A stretch of 64,000 nt of DNA, from assembly GCF_008122205.1 (NCBI RefSeq), contig NZ_PHNJ01000005.1, positions 124,001 to 188,000 on the forward strand, in the 5' to 3' direction. Within the stretch, counting starts at the first letter, position 1, and each line of letters starts with the position of its first letter. The notes beneath the pieces are model-generated. The model was not told the origin of the DNA and searched no databases. It saw nothing but the letters and a program-made list of their open reading frames with translations. The position numbers were made by a program, and so were the translations under genes. Origin of the DNA: Natronococcus pandeyae (lineage in GTDB: Archaea; Halobacteriota; Halobacteria; Halobacteriales; Natrialbaceae). Positions 10,301 to 17,479 of this stretch are shown here, in pieces.

Positions 10301-10647
10301 AGGAGGACGTCGCGACTGCAGTCGTCGAACTCCACCAGACTGCAGAGGTCCGGGAGTTCATCGAGCGTCTTCGAGAGACCGTCGCCGATCTGGATCTGCT
10401 CGCACGCCACACCCGTAGCCGCCCGCTCGAGACCCAGCACACGTTCCGGATGGCCTACGAGGACCGTCTCACTCCCCGGCAGAAGGAAGTCCTCCACACG
10501 GCCTATCAGAGCGGATTTTTCGAGTCACCCCGCGTCCGAACGGGCAGCGAACTCTCCGACGCGCTCGGCATCTCTCAATCGACGTTTACTCATCACCTCC
10601 GCGAAGCCGAACGCAAACTCTGTGAGCTAACGTTCGAGCACCCCTGA
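7384..10647 (+). CDS. PAS/GAF sensor with N-terminal winged helix and C-terminal Bat/HTH_10 DNA-binding domain
   Basis: A 1087-residue one-component sensor-regulator. Order: an N-terminal winged-helix (about 1-75; FDCTARTIYNKLDSLVDDGVL); PAS domains at about 100-220, 225-360 and 405-520 (each ending in an ISRDTTERRR- or FQDITERKR-type linker); GAF domains at about 530-680 and 695-860; a bacterio-opsin-activator domain at about 870-1020; and HTH_10 at about 1035-1087 (LTPRQKEVLHTAYQSGFFESPR). There is no histidine kinase or receiver domain, so it probably senses a small molecule, redox state or light and binds DNA directly. TATA-like aatcctttta lies about 30 bases before the ATG, which fits a leaderless transcript. 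Having DNA-binding modules at both ends is notable. Confidence 0.88.
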   Translation: MGSSAPSPATVLEAVDDLAPPGTPLTTPEVADEFDCTARTIYNKLDSLVDDGVLETKKVGSRGRVWWRPPRARDSAASEPIARHASLAWSEDADENRDALEHQAHFLEAILSNVDDHVHVWNREKEYVYGNERLEELYEMSRDEYLGKTNRELGLPPELCDRFEREIERVFESGASTSGEISCTDSSGVNAYYDYIFSPIRGQDGSVEFVAGISRDTTERRRAEAEATESTFRQLFEKAPGLYLVVAPEDYEIVAVSDAYLEATMTEREDIMGKTLFEVFPPDPDDPDSEGVSRLRESLARVEAERQADMMPVTYYPIPRPESEGGGFEDRWWSPVNSPVFSATNEIDYIIHRVEDVTSVVQRFKEDGRDDVLRNLDAGDSHLTTDVILRGQELHRMKERAYERLRESEERYRTLFESIDEGFCVIERIDADSGKPTDFRYVKVNPAFEEHSGVADVVGKTLQEVFPRESAEWVETYETVLRTGEPIRLERELPTQGRILELYAFQVGDGSREQVGVIFQDITERKRTQNAIERLNDVSQELMEADTQEIHDRTADIAQDVLGVEYAALWQYDETTGELEQGTTRIDPDADRESIRLPDRLTDQIWQTFISHEIAVENDLPTSESTPSESQLRSSVLVPLGRHGVICLASTHSAVFDETRVDIAGTMVATIETALDRAEGERRLERQNEELTRLDRLNSLIRDIDQALVQADTLEAIDLAVCERLADSDQFEFAWIGEYDAVTDTIEPREWAGIDGSYVDGLSVTTSGSSNSEDPVVAAFRTQETHVVADIATDLRAGSWREATLERGARSCISIPLVYEQSLHGVVTVYGRTPQPDERDHDVLAELGSTIAHAINAVETRETLQADSVVELTVRFQQVDTPLCRFARQAGCTIEFEGFVPQSEGDVAAIFFTATGVSPDELSTAGEQSIAIEELTFLSEHQEGTLVKARLSDPTLASQFLEQDAVVRSLTIEEDVATAVVELHQTAEVREFIERLRETVADLDLLARHTRSRPLETQHTFRMAYEDRLTPRQKEVLHTAYQSGFFESPRVRTGSELSDALGISQSTFTHHLREAERKLCELTFEHP

Positions 10648-10902
10648 CTGCGAGTCAACTGTCGGGTAATTTCTCTCAGCTAACTATTTCGATCGAACAC
10701 TGTCGCGGCTGCTCGTCCGACAACTCGCTTCCGTACCGAAATAGACGGGTCACACACTGATGTTGGGCAGAGAGACAGAGATCTCTCGAGCGCCACCGAC
10801 GCGAGTGTACCACTCTGTACTCTAGATAGTTCGTAGGAGTTCTCGCGTACCTCGGAGATATTCGTAATCATTCTTTCCCTGGCTGGCACTGAAGCTGTGG
10901 GT
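10648..10902. other. intergenic region upstream of the DUF7344 gene
   Basis: About 255 bases with no convincing gene. The stretch is less GC-rich than the coding flanks and contains ctaactatttcg and attcgtaatcattc, which could be promoter elements for the short ORF at 10903 and the DUF7344 gene after it. No stable hairpin stands out. Confidence 0.4.
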
Positions 10903-10962
10903 ATGATTTCGAAGTTCGCAAAGCGGTGGTCCGAACGGAACGTCGACGGTGAGCACTCGTGA
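10903..10962 (+). CDS. possible 19-codon leader ORF overlapping the DUF7344 gene
   Basis: An ATG at 10903 opens a 19-residue frame (MISKFAKRWSERNVDGEHS) that ends at TGA 10960-10962. This stop overlaps the GTG start of the next gene in a GTGA arrangement typical of translational coupling. The peptide is basic and amphipathic at its start. A GGTGAG near 10949 could serve as a Shine-Dalgarno sequence for the second cistron. Whether the peptide is made is unknown; a chance ORF of this length is possible. Confidence 0.3.
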   Translation: MISKFAKRWSERNVDGEHS

Positions 10963-11291
10963 GTCAGAAACAGTCCTCGAGATCGTCGCTGGATGCGGTT
11001 CTCGACGTCCTGACGGACAGACACCGACGAAGACTGCTCGTCGCACTACTGGAGCACGACTCTCAAACTCGTTCGAACGTCCAAATCCCGGACGACATCA
11101 TCGTCGGGGACGAAGAGCTTGAACGCCTCCACGTGCAGATGTACCACGTGCACCTCCCGAAACTCGAAGCGGCGGGGCTCGTCGAGTGGGATCGGACGAC
11201 GAACGAGGTACAACGAGGTCCGCAGTTCGAGACGGTTCGTCCGTTGCTGGACCCGATACGAGATCAGGTCGACGACGTTCTCGAGGAGTGA
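10959..11291 (+). CDS. DUF7344-type winged-helix regulator
   Basis: A 110-residue small soluble protein. LDAVLDVLTDRHRRRLLVAL at residues 11-30 is the opening of the haloarchaeal DUF7344-type winged helix, which resembles ArsR-like HTH proteins, and YHVHLPKLEAAGLVEWD (about 72-88) is the recognition helix and wing. It probably binds DNA. The start is GTG 10959; no ATG fits better in this frame. It lies directly downstream of the big Bat-type sensor on the same strand, separated by about 310 bases, so it likely has its own promoter. Targets are unknown. Confidence 0.82.
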   Translation: MSQKQSSRSSLDAVLDVLTDRHRRRLLVALLEHDSQTRSNVQIPDDIIVGDEELERLHVQMYHVHLPKLEAAGLVEWDRTTNEVQRGPQFETVRPLLDPIRDQVDDVLEE

Positions 11292-11608
11292 ATCCGAACC
11301 GCGGTCGCTACTCCCGTCGTCCCGCTCGCGTTTCTGTGCCCGACGAGAGCTGATACTGTTGGGCAGAACGATTCGAAGATCGGTCGCTCGAACCCGGTCG
11401 TCACCGCTGGTGACGGCCGGAATTTCGCGAGCGCCTTCTCACTGACTGCTGTCCGACAGTCTGAGAGACGAGTTCTTCGAACATAGCCCGCGGCCTGCGC
11501 AACGAGCCGAACATCGCCGGCGGTTGTGACACTCGCGTCTCGAAAGACAGACGGTCCGCTACCGGTTTCGACGACAAAAAACGGGAAACTCGATGCGTCG
11601 CGTCTCGA
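11292..11608. other. gene-free region holding a MITE-like repeat
   Basis: About 317 bases between the convergent DUF7344 and aconitase genes. The middle is occupied by the 113-bp repeat described separately (11351-11463). The part next to aconitase is ordinary GC-rich sequence and would contain its transcription end. No gene is seen. Confidence 0.5.
11351..11463 (-). repeat. 113-bp MITE-like repeat, copy 1
   Basis: A 113-bp element that matches 16614-16726 in inverse orientation, roughly three quarters identical by eye. Its ends are imperfect inverted repeats (TGATACTGTTGGGC at one end, GTCCGACAGTCTG at the other). The centre is a hairpin of the form GTCACCGCTGGTGACGGCC. No ORF is present. 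Short length, terminal inverted repeats and a second copy are typical of non-autonomous transposable elements or haloarchaeal dispersed palindromes. Confidence 0.75.
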
Positions 11609-13576
11609 TCAGTCGTCGGCCGTCGCGGCGCCGCTGTCCTCGGCCTGGTCTTTCGTCCAGGAGAGCTTGCCACCGGCCGCGAGGATTGCGCGCTCGCGTT
11701 CGGAGGCGTCGAGCGTCGCCGTGTACTCGTCGCCGTTGACGCGGACGGTGAACTCCTCCTGTCCGCTGGTGACGGCGTCGTAGACGTTGTCGACGATCTC
11801 GATCTCGTCGCCCTGATCGATGTCCTCGTAGGTGTCCTCGTCGATCGTCAGCGGGACGATCCCGAAGTTGAAGAGGTTCGCACGGTGGATGCGTGCGAAG
11901 CTCTGTGCGAGGACGCCCTCGATACCGAGGTACATCGGACAGAGGGCCGCGTGTTCACGCGAGGAGCCCTGACCGTAGTTCTCGCCGGCGACGAGGAAGC
12001 CGCCGTCGGCCTCGAGCGCGCGCTCGGCGAAGGTGTCGTCGACACGCGAGAGGGTAAACTCGGAGAGCTTGGGGACGTTCGACCGGTACATCAGGATGTC
12101 CTGCGTCGCAGGGATGATGTGGTCGGTCGTGATGTTGTCCTCCATCTTGAGCAGTGCCTCACCGGAGATATCCGAACCCAGCTGGTCCTTCAGCGGGACG
12201 TCGCCGATGTTCGGGCCCTTGATGAGTTCGTCGTCGACGGCCTCGTCGGGTGCGATGAGGTCCGTCTTGGAGCCGTCGTACTCGTCGGGGAGCTCGACGC
12301 CGGGAGCCTCGAGGTCTTCTTCTTCCTCCTCGAGGTCCCGTGGGTCGATGATCTCGCCCTTGAGCGCCGCGGCGGCGGCGACCTCCGGCGAACAGAGGTA
12401 GACGTTGTCGTCTTCGATACCCGAGCGACCCTCGAAGTTGCGGTTGAACGTCCGCAGCGAGACGGAGTCCGAAGACGGAACGTGGCCGATGCCGATACAG
12501 GCACCACACGTCGCCTCGGAGAAGTTGACGCCAGCGGCCATCATCTCCGCGACCCATCCCTCACGGGCGAGCATCTCGGAGGCCTGCTTGGAGCCGGGTG
12601 CGACGATCGTCTCCGTCTCCATCGAGGTCTCGCGACCTTCGAGCATCTTGGCGACGGGGAGGATGTCCTCGTAGCCACCGTTCGTACAGGAGCCGACGAT
12701 GACCTGCTCGACGGACTCGCCAGCGACCTCGCTGACGGGAACGACGTTGTCCGGCATCGAGGGCGTGGCGATCAGCGGCTCGAGGTCGGAGAGGTCGACG
12801 ACGATTTCGTCGTCGTACTCGGCGTCGTCGTCGGGCTGGAGTTCGACGTATTCGTCGCCACGGCCGACGCGCTCGAGGTAGTCCTCGGTCTGGTGGTCGG
12901 TCGGGAAGATCGACGTGGTCGCGCCGAGTTCCGTCCCCATGTTGGTGATCGTCATCCGCTCGGGAGCGGTGAGCGTCTCGACACCGGGGCCGGTGTACTC
13001 GAGGATCTTGCCGACGCCGCCTTTGACGGACAGACGACGGAGCATCTCGAGGATGACGTCTTTCGCCGTGGCCCACTCGGGGAGTTCGCCCTCGAGTCGT
13101 ACGCTGACGATCTCGGGCATCTCGATGTAGTACGGCGCGCCACCCATGGCGACGGTGACGTCGATCCCGCCGGCACCGATAGCGAGCTCGCCGAGCCCGC
13201 CGGGGGTCGGCGTGTGGCTGTCGGAGCCGAGAAGCGTCTTGCCGGGTGCTGCGAAGTTCTCGCGGTGTACGTTGTGACAGATACCGTTGCCGGGGCGAGA
13301 GAAATGAGCGCCGTATGTACCGGCTGCAGAGCGGAGGAAACGGTGATCGTCGGTGTTCTTAAAGTCAAACTGGTAGGTCTGGTGGTCGCAGTACTGGGCT
13401 GCAATCTCGGTCTGAACTTCGTCCAGTCCCATCGCTTCGAACTGGAGCCAGACCATCGTTCCGGTCGTGTCCTGGGTGAGCACCTGGTCGATCTCGATCC
13501 CGATTTCCTCGCCGGTTTCGAGTTCGCCTTCGACGAGGTGGTCGTCGAGAATTTTTTCGGTGAGAGTCTGTCCCAT
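11609..13576 (-). CDS. acnA: aconitate hydratase
   Basis: A 655-residue TCA-cycle enzyme that interconverts citrate and isocitrate in the cytoplasm using a [4Fe-4S] cluster. The cluster cysteines are visible: GSCTNGGYED (C297) and TCGACIGIGH (C357 and C360). GSDSHTPTPGGLGELAIGAGG (from residue 118) and the C-terminal swivel domain with SSREHAALCP are also clear. Length fits the archaeal single-chain AcnA type. An acidic linker near 410-430 (DLEEEEEDLE) is a halophilic feature. An ATTTATCA box on the minus strand about 30 bases before the start suggests leaderless transcription. Confidence 0.95.
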   Translation of the reverse strand: MGQTLTEKILDDHLVEGELETGEEIGIEIDQVLTQDTTGTMVWLQFEAMGLDEVQTEIAAQYCDHQTYQFDFKNTDDHRFLRSAAGTYGAHFSRPGNGICHNVHRENFAAPGKTLLGSDSHTPTPGGLGELAIGAGGIDVTVAMGGAPYYIEMPEIVSVRLEGELPEWATAKDVILEMLRRLSVKGGVGKILEYTGPGVETLTAPERMTITNMGTELGATTSIFPTDHQTEDYLERVGRGDEYVELQPDDDAEYDDEIVVDLSDLEPLIATPSMPDNVVPVSEVAGESVEQVIVGSCTNGGYEDILPVAKMLEGRETSMETETIVAPGSKQASEMLAREGWVAEMMAAGVNFSEATCGACIGIGHVPSSDSVSLRTFNRNFEGRSGIEDDNVYLCSPEVAAAAALKGEIIDPRDLEEEEEDLEAPGVELPDEYDGSKTDLIAPDEAVDDELIKGPNIGDVPLKDQLGSDISGEALLKMEDNITTDHIIPATQDILMYRSNVPKLSEFTLSRVDDTFAERALEADGGFLVAGENYGQGSSREHAALCPMYLGIEGVLAQSFARIHRANLFNFGIVPLTIDEDTYEDIDQGDEIEIVDNVYDAVTSGQEEFTVRVNGDEYTATLDASERERAILAAGGKLSWTKDQAEDSGAATADD

Positions 13577-13602
13577 AGCGTACGAATCTCGGCCGTCCGT
13601 CC

Positions 13603-13610
13603 TGATAAAT
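13603..13610 (-). promoter_or_regulatory. putative TATA box of the aconitase gene
   Basis: On the minus strand this reads ATTTATCA, centred about 30 bases before the aconitase ATG (13576). That is the distance expected for a leaderless archaeal transcript. Confidence 0.5.
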
Positions 13611-13818
13611 CCAGCGTGTTTCTATCGGGATCGACCGTGTTATTTCCGCACACTCGGTGACGTTTCGCGTAAGTATTGCCGTTCGAGTGGACGTTCGTCA
13701 GTTCGCGCGTCGATTCGACTCGCTGAGTCGGTACGGCAGCCCCAGGGTGTATCGAGACAGCCTCTCACGACCGATGCGAACGAACACGTTTTTCTCGGTG
13801 CCACGACGTATCGCGTTT

Positions 13819-14301
13819 ATGTTCCGTTCCGGCGCGTTCGTCGCCGACCACATCTCCCCGACGACCGACGACCAGGTCCAGCCCAACGGCGTCGACCTCA
13901 CCCTCGACGTCGTCTTCGAACAACTGGAACCGGGTCGTATCGGTCGGGACGGGAAACAGATCGGCGACCGCGTTGCCCGTCCGCTCGAGGAACTCGAGCA
14001 GAAGGCTCCCGACACGTACTACCTGCCCCAGGGCGCTTACGTCGCCCGGTACAGCGAACGAATCGAGATTCCCGACGGCCACATCGGCTTCGTCTACCCG
14101 CGCTCGTCACTGATGCGCAACTCGTGTATGCTCAACACGGCGGTCTGGGATGCGGGCTACGAGGGTCGCGGCGAAGGGCTGTTGCAGGTCCACCACGACG
14201 TCGAAATCGCCCGCGGTGCCCGCATCGCCCAGATAGTGTTCGCGGAGGCCGACCACGAGGACGTCTACGACGGCAGCTACCAGGGCGAGAATCTCGACTG
14301 A
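13819..14301 (+). CDS. dUTPase / dCTP-deaminase-family nucleotidohydrolase
   Basis: A 160-residue trimeric dUTPase-fold protein. QPNGVDLTLD (about 20-29), GFVYPRSSLMRNSCMLNTAVWDAGYEGR (two pieces of the dUTPase/Dcd motif set, about 92-119) and GARIAQIVFAEAD (about 134-146) are visible. The protein is shorter than bacterial Dcd (about 190) and matches archaeal deoxyuridine triphosphate nucleotidohydrolases. It would hydrolyse dUTP to dUMP and pyrophosphate, or deaminate dCTP; family knowledge favours dUTPase. The open frame reaches back to 13657 but that segment is unlike protein, so the start is ATG 13819. It is divergent from aconitase. Confidence 0.85.
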   Translation: MFRSGAFVADHISPTTDDQVQPNGVDLTLDVVFEQLEPGRIGRDGKQIGDRVARPLEELEQKAPDTYYLPQGAYVARYSERIEIPDGHIGFVYPRSSLMRNSCMLNTAVWDAGYEGRGEGLLQVHHDVEIARGARIAQIVFAEADHEDVYDGSYQGENLD

Positions 14302-14425
14302 TCGGCGATCGACCGCCGCCTGCCCCCGCCTCTCGACGCGACTCGACTGCTCCCCCGTCGGATGCTCTCCTTCGACACGCTCCGGAACAAATAATTTTTA
14401 CGATAGGTATTCGAACTGAACTGAT

Positions 14426-15718
14426 ATGGACCGCTCGGCGTCCTCCTCCAGACGACGATTTCTCTCGGGTGCCGCCGTCGGCGCCACGGCTGCTTTCGCC
14501 GGCTGTACCTCCGTTTACGGGGCGCTTCCGAACCGCGTCACCTACGCCAGAACCAGATTTCGGGACGTCCCGTCGGTTCCTGCGGCCGTCGAGACGACCG
14601 ACGACCACCTCCACGACCTGGCGACCGAAATCGACGCCTACGCCGACGGCCTCGAGGTCTGGGATCGGATCGACGGTCCGGAGCGACGCGTCGTCTACAG
14701 CAGTCGACGGCTCGAGAACGCCCTCGAGTTCGCCGACTCGCTTCCGTCCGAACCGCCGACCATCGACACGGTCGAGACCGCGGGCTATCACCTCTCGCAG
14801 GCGGCGGGCAGCGACGCCTACGCTCGCGTGCGGGCCGACGAGTTCGACCGCGACCCGACCGCCGGAGCGGAGCGCTGGCTCGACGAACGGGCGTCCGTTC
14901 AGGCGGAGTTCGACTACGAAACCGAAGCTCCGTCGACGTTTCTCGCGTACGGTCGCGCTGTCGAGTACAGCCTTCGACAGGCGGAACTCGGCCTATCGCG
15001 GCTGACGGACGCCGAGATCGACGACGGGAGTCGACACGCGAGTCGCGCTGAACGGATCGCGGACCTCTACGGCAACACTCAGCGCCATCGGCTGCGCGTC
15101 CGCGACGCGAGGGGGTACCGCAAGGCGCTTCGCGAGCGCGATTCCGGCGGCGAACCGTTCGGCGAGACGATGGCCGCGAGTCGGGACGTGCTCGCCGGCC
15201 GCGTCTCGGACCTGCTGGCCGACCGCGACATCTGGATGGATCGCACCGCCGATTTCGGGGACGAGCGCCGGGACGTCCACAGCGCGCTCTACTCGCGGTC
15301 CCTGGGCGAGCGCGTCGAGACCATCGACCGCATCGTCGACGGCGGATACGAGGTCTACGGGACCGTCGAACTCGCGACGCTGTGGCTCCGATTCGCCGCC
15401 GCCCGCGCCGAGCGCGACCGTCTCGAGGCGGCGGACGAGGATCGACTCGACAGCGGGCTCGTCGACGCCGCAAAGCGCGACGCGGTCGACCGTCTCGAGG
15501 ACGTCCTCGAGTCGGATCCGGATCCGCTCGCGCTGTTTTTCGCCGACCGTGCACGGTCGCGCCTCGACTCCGGCGACCGGAGTCTGGAGCGAACCTCGTT
15601 CGACGACGACGAAGACTGGCGCTGGATGCAGGCCAACGGCTACGCGCACTACCTGCTCGCCCGCGGAATCCTCGAGCGAATCGACGAGGCCGTCGACGTG
15701 CTCGCTACCGGCGGCTGA
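14426..15718 (+). CDS. secreted Tat lipoprotein, helical, function unknown
   Basis: A 430-residue exported protein. The N-terminus has a twin-arginine signal (SRRRFLSGAAVGATAAFAGC): RR at about residues 9-11, a hydrophobic core and a lipobox ending in Cys29. This implies Tat export in folded form and lipid anchoring on the outside. The mature part is mostly alpha-helical, rich in Asp/Glu/Arg, with no visible enzyme motif or repeat. TATA-like ataattttta just upstream (around 14391-14400) fits a promoter. It is followed by a convergent small membrane protein gene. I do not recognise a function. Confidence 0.78.
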   Translation: MDRSASSSRRRFLSGAAVGATAAFAGCTSVYGALPNRVTYARTRFRDVPSVPAAVETTDDHLHDLATEIDAYADGLEVWDRIDGPERRVVYSSRRLENALEFADSLPSEPPTIDTVETAGYHLSQAAGSDAYARVRADEFDRDPTAGAERWLDERASVQAEFDYETEAPSTFLAYGRAVEYSLRQAELGLSRLTDAEIDDGSRHASRAERIADLYGNTQRHRLRVRDARGYRKALRERDSGGEPFGETMAASRDVLAGRVSDLLADRDIWMDRTADFGDERRDVHSALYSRSLGERVETIDRIVDGGYEVYGTVELATLWLRFAAARAERDRLEAADEDRLDSGLVDAAKRDAVDRLEDVLESDPDPLALFFADRARSRLDSGDRSLERTSFDDDEDWRWMQANGYAHYLLARGILERIDEAVDVLATGG

Positions 15719-15819
15719 ACGAGTGGACGGTACAGCCCGTCCGTTGTTCGAGCCGGCAGTCGCCTCCGTCCCCCCTTCACGGCGCTCGGCGCCGATCGAA
15801 CACGTCCGTCCGAGACGGA

Positions 15820-16032
15820 CTACTCCTCGCGATCTCGCCCCCGTTCGCCCTCTAACTCGCTCACGCGCTGCTCGAGTTCGGCGACTTCTCGAGACGTTCC
15901 CGCAACGTTTTTCCAGAACAATCCGCCGAGAGCCGTCCCGAAGATCGCGCCGATAAACGCCCCCACCGGCCCGACCAGCGGACTGAACAGGCCAGTGAGT
16001 AGACCAGCATACGCGAAATTAAAGTTACTCAT
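15820..16032 (-). CDS. small glycine-rich membrane protein with C-terminal coiled coil
   Basis: A 70-residue protein if the start is the ATG at 16032 (MSNFNFAYAG); the frame continues upstream but that part is basic and looks non-coding. Residues 8-45 form a Gly/Ala/Pro-rich hydrophobic segment (GLLTGLFSPLVGPVGAFIGA), which could cross the membrane once or twice, and residues 50-70 form a charged heptad-like helix (REVAELEQRVSELEGER). Such proteins are common and unnamed in haloarchaea. It is convergent with the Tat lipoprotein. Confidence 0.6.
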   Translation of the reverse strand: MSNFNFAYAGLLTGLFSPLVGPVGAFIGAIFGTALGGLFWKNVAGTSREVAELEQRVSELEGERGRDREE

Positions 16033-16133
16033 TCGGATAACTGTATCCGAACGATCTGTATATTCTTTGTGTGAATCGGATTGCGCGCTGCCGGCCGAGC
16101 ATTGACGGCGTCCAGCGGTGACGTACCGTACGC

Positions 16134-16616
16134 ATGACCGAGACGCCACCCGAACGTCCGACGCTGGTCGGGATCAACCACGTCGCCCTCGAGGTCGGGG
16201 ATATCGACGACGCGCTCGAGTTCTACGGCGATCTGTTCGAGTTCGACCTCCGGAGCCGGTCGGAGTCGAAGGCGTTCGTCGATATGGGAGACCAGTTCAT
16301 CGCGCTCGCGGAAGCCGACGACACCCGCCGGGACGAACAGCGCCACTTCGGGCTCGTCGTCGACGACAGCGACGCCGCTGCGCGACGACTGGACGAGGTC
16401 GGCGTCGACCGGCTCGAGGTGCCGGGGCTCGAGTTTCGCGATCCCTGGGGAAACCGCGTCCAGCTCGTCGACTACGAGGAGATCCAGTTCACGAAAACCG
16501 ATAGCGTACTCGAGGGGATGGGACTCGACGGGCTCGAGAAGACCGACGCGGCGCTCGAAGAACTCGCCGAGAAGGGACTCGCGCCGGATCGCCCAGAGAA
16601 CACTGGCGGGGACTGA
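16134..16616 (+). CDS. VOC (glyoxalase/bleomycin-resistance) family protein
   Basis: A 160-residue vicinal-oxygen-chelate-fold protein. Metal-ligand candidates sit where expected in a paired beta-alpha-beta-beta-beta fold: His16 (INHVALEVGD), His71 (RHFGLVVDD) and Glu115 (VQLVDYEE). DPWGNRVQLVD (about 103-113) is a standard VOC strand. After residue 120 there is an extra charged helical tail. It could be a metal-dependent isomerase, lyase or dioxygenase; no substrate can be named. Its stop codon TGA is supplied by the end of the 113-bp repeat copy 2 immediately downstream. Confidence 0.82.
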   Translation: MTETPPERPTLVGINHVALEVGDIDDALEFYGDLFEFDLRSRSESKAFVDMGDQFIALAEADDTRRDEQRHFGLVVDDSDAAARRLDEVGVDRLEVPGLEFRDPWGNRVQLVDYEEIQFTKTDSVLEGMGLDGLEKTDAALEELAEKGLAPDRPENTGGD

Positions 16617-16726
16617 TACTGTCGGGCGGCTGTCAGTGAGACGTCGATCGTGAAATTCCGGCCGTCGCCGCTGGTGGCGGCCGAGTTCGGCGCCCGATCT
16701 TCAAATAGTTCTATCCGATAGTACGA
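16614..16726 (+). repeat. 113-bp MITE-like repeat, copy 2
   Basis: Same element as 11351-11463 but inverted. It starts exactly at the stop codon of the VOC gene (TGATACTGTCGGGC) and ends with CTATCCGATAGTACGA, giving imperfect terminal inverted repeats. The centre GGCCGTCGCCGCTGGTGGCGGCC is a strong hairpin. It separates the VOC gene from the convergent cupredoxin gene. Confidence 0.75.
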
Positions 16727-16734
16727 GGAGTCGG

Positions 16735-17340
16735 CTACTCGTCGACCTCGATATCGCCTTCCATCGAGTCGGGGTGGACCTCACAGCGGTACGACGTCAG
16801 GTCGTCGCTCGCCTCGACGGTGAGCCACTGCTCCTCGTCTTCCTCCTCGTTGACGTCCGTCGCGTCGCGCTCCTCGTCGTCCGCCCAGAGCGCGAGGTTG
16901 TGACTGTCGCCGTCGCGGTTCACGTAGCCGATCTCGTACTCCCATCCTGCGACTAGCTCGAGGGTAGGATTCTCCTCACCCTCGATCTCCGACGGTTCCT
17001 GTCCGATCCAGACCTCGTCCTCGTCGGTCGCGAGCAGAATTTGCTCGACGTCTTCGTCGGGTTCGTCGTCCTCATCCTCCTCGTCGTCCTCTTCGTCCTC
17101 ACCGAGGTCGCCGTCGTCGTCGTGGGCGACGTCATCGTCGTCCTCGTCGTCTTCCGCTTCGTCCGGCTCTTCGCCGTCCTGCTCCTGTCCGTTCCCGGTT
17201 CCTTCCTCGGCCTCCGTTTCCTCCTCGTCGTCCTCTTGATCGGCACAGCCTGCGATCGCGGCCGTCGACCCCGCCATCGTCACGGCTGCGGCCTGAAGGA
17301 TGCGCCGTCGCGGTCGAGCGTCGTCCAGATCCATGTTCAC
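16735..17340 (-). CDS. cupredoxin-like Tat lipoprotein with long acidic linker
   Basis: A 201-residue exported protein. The N-terminus (RPRRRILQAAAVTMAGSTAA followed by IAGC) is a Tat signal with a lipobox. Residues about 30-90 are an extremely acidic Glu/Asp linker. The C-terminal domain (about 95-201) looks like a type-1 copper fold: His147 (DSHNLALW), Cys186 and His189 (YRCEVHPDSM) and Met193 are spaced as copper ligands. This suggests a small surface-anchored electron carrier or copper-binding protein, related to halocyanins but shorter in the core. It is divergent from a membrane protein gene. Confidence 0.8.
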   Translation of the reverse strand: MNMDLDDARPRRRILQAAAVTMAGSTAAIAGCADQEDDEEETEAEEGTGNGQEQDGEEPDEAEDDEDDDDVAHDDDGDLGEDEEDDEEDEDDEPDEDVEQILLATDEDEVWIGQEPSEIEGEENPTLELVAGWEYEIGYVNRDGDSHNLALWADDEERDATDVNEEEDEEQWLTVEASDDLTSYRCEVHPDSMEGDIEVDE

Positions 17341-17479
17341 CGTTGGATATCGACGCCGATAAGCCGCCAGCCGGCACTCGCGCAGTCACTCGCACGACCG
17401 CCTCACGATTGCCGGATGGAAGGCTGCCCGTCGTGCCGATTTGCCTACCGTTTTCTCACTCGCCCATCTACGGTGGGCC

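Noticed and set aside
11885-13660. Long plus-strand ORF opposite aconitase
   Set aside because: It is antisense to a certain aconitase gene; high GC genomes give long open antisense frames. It has no recognisable motif.
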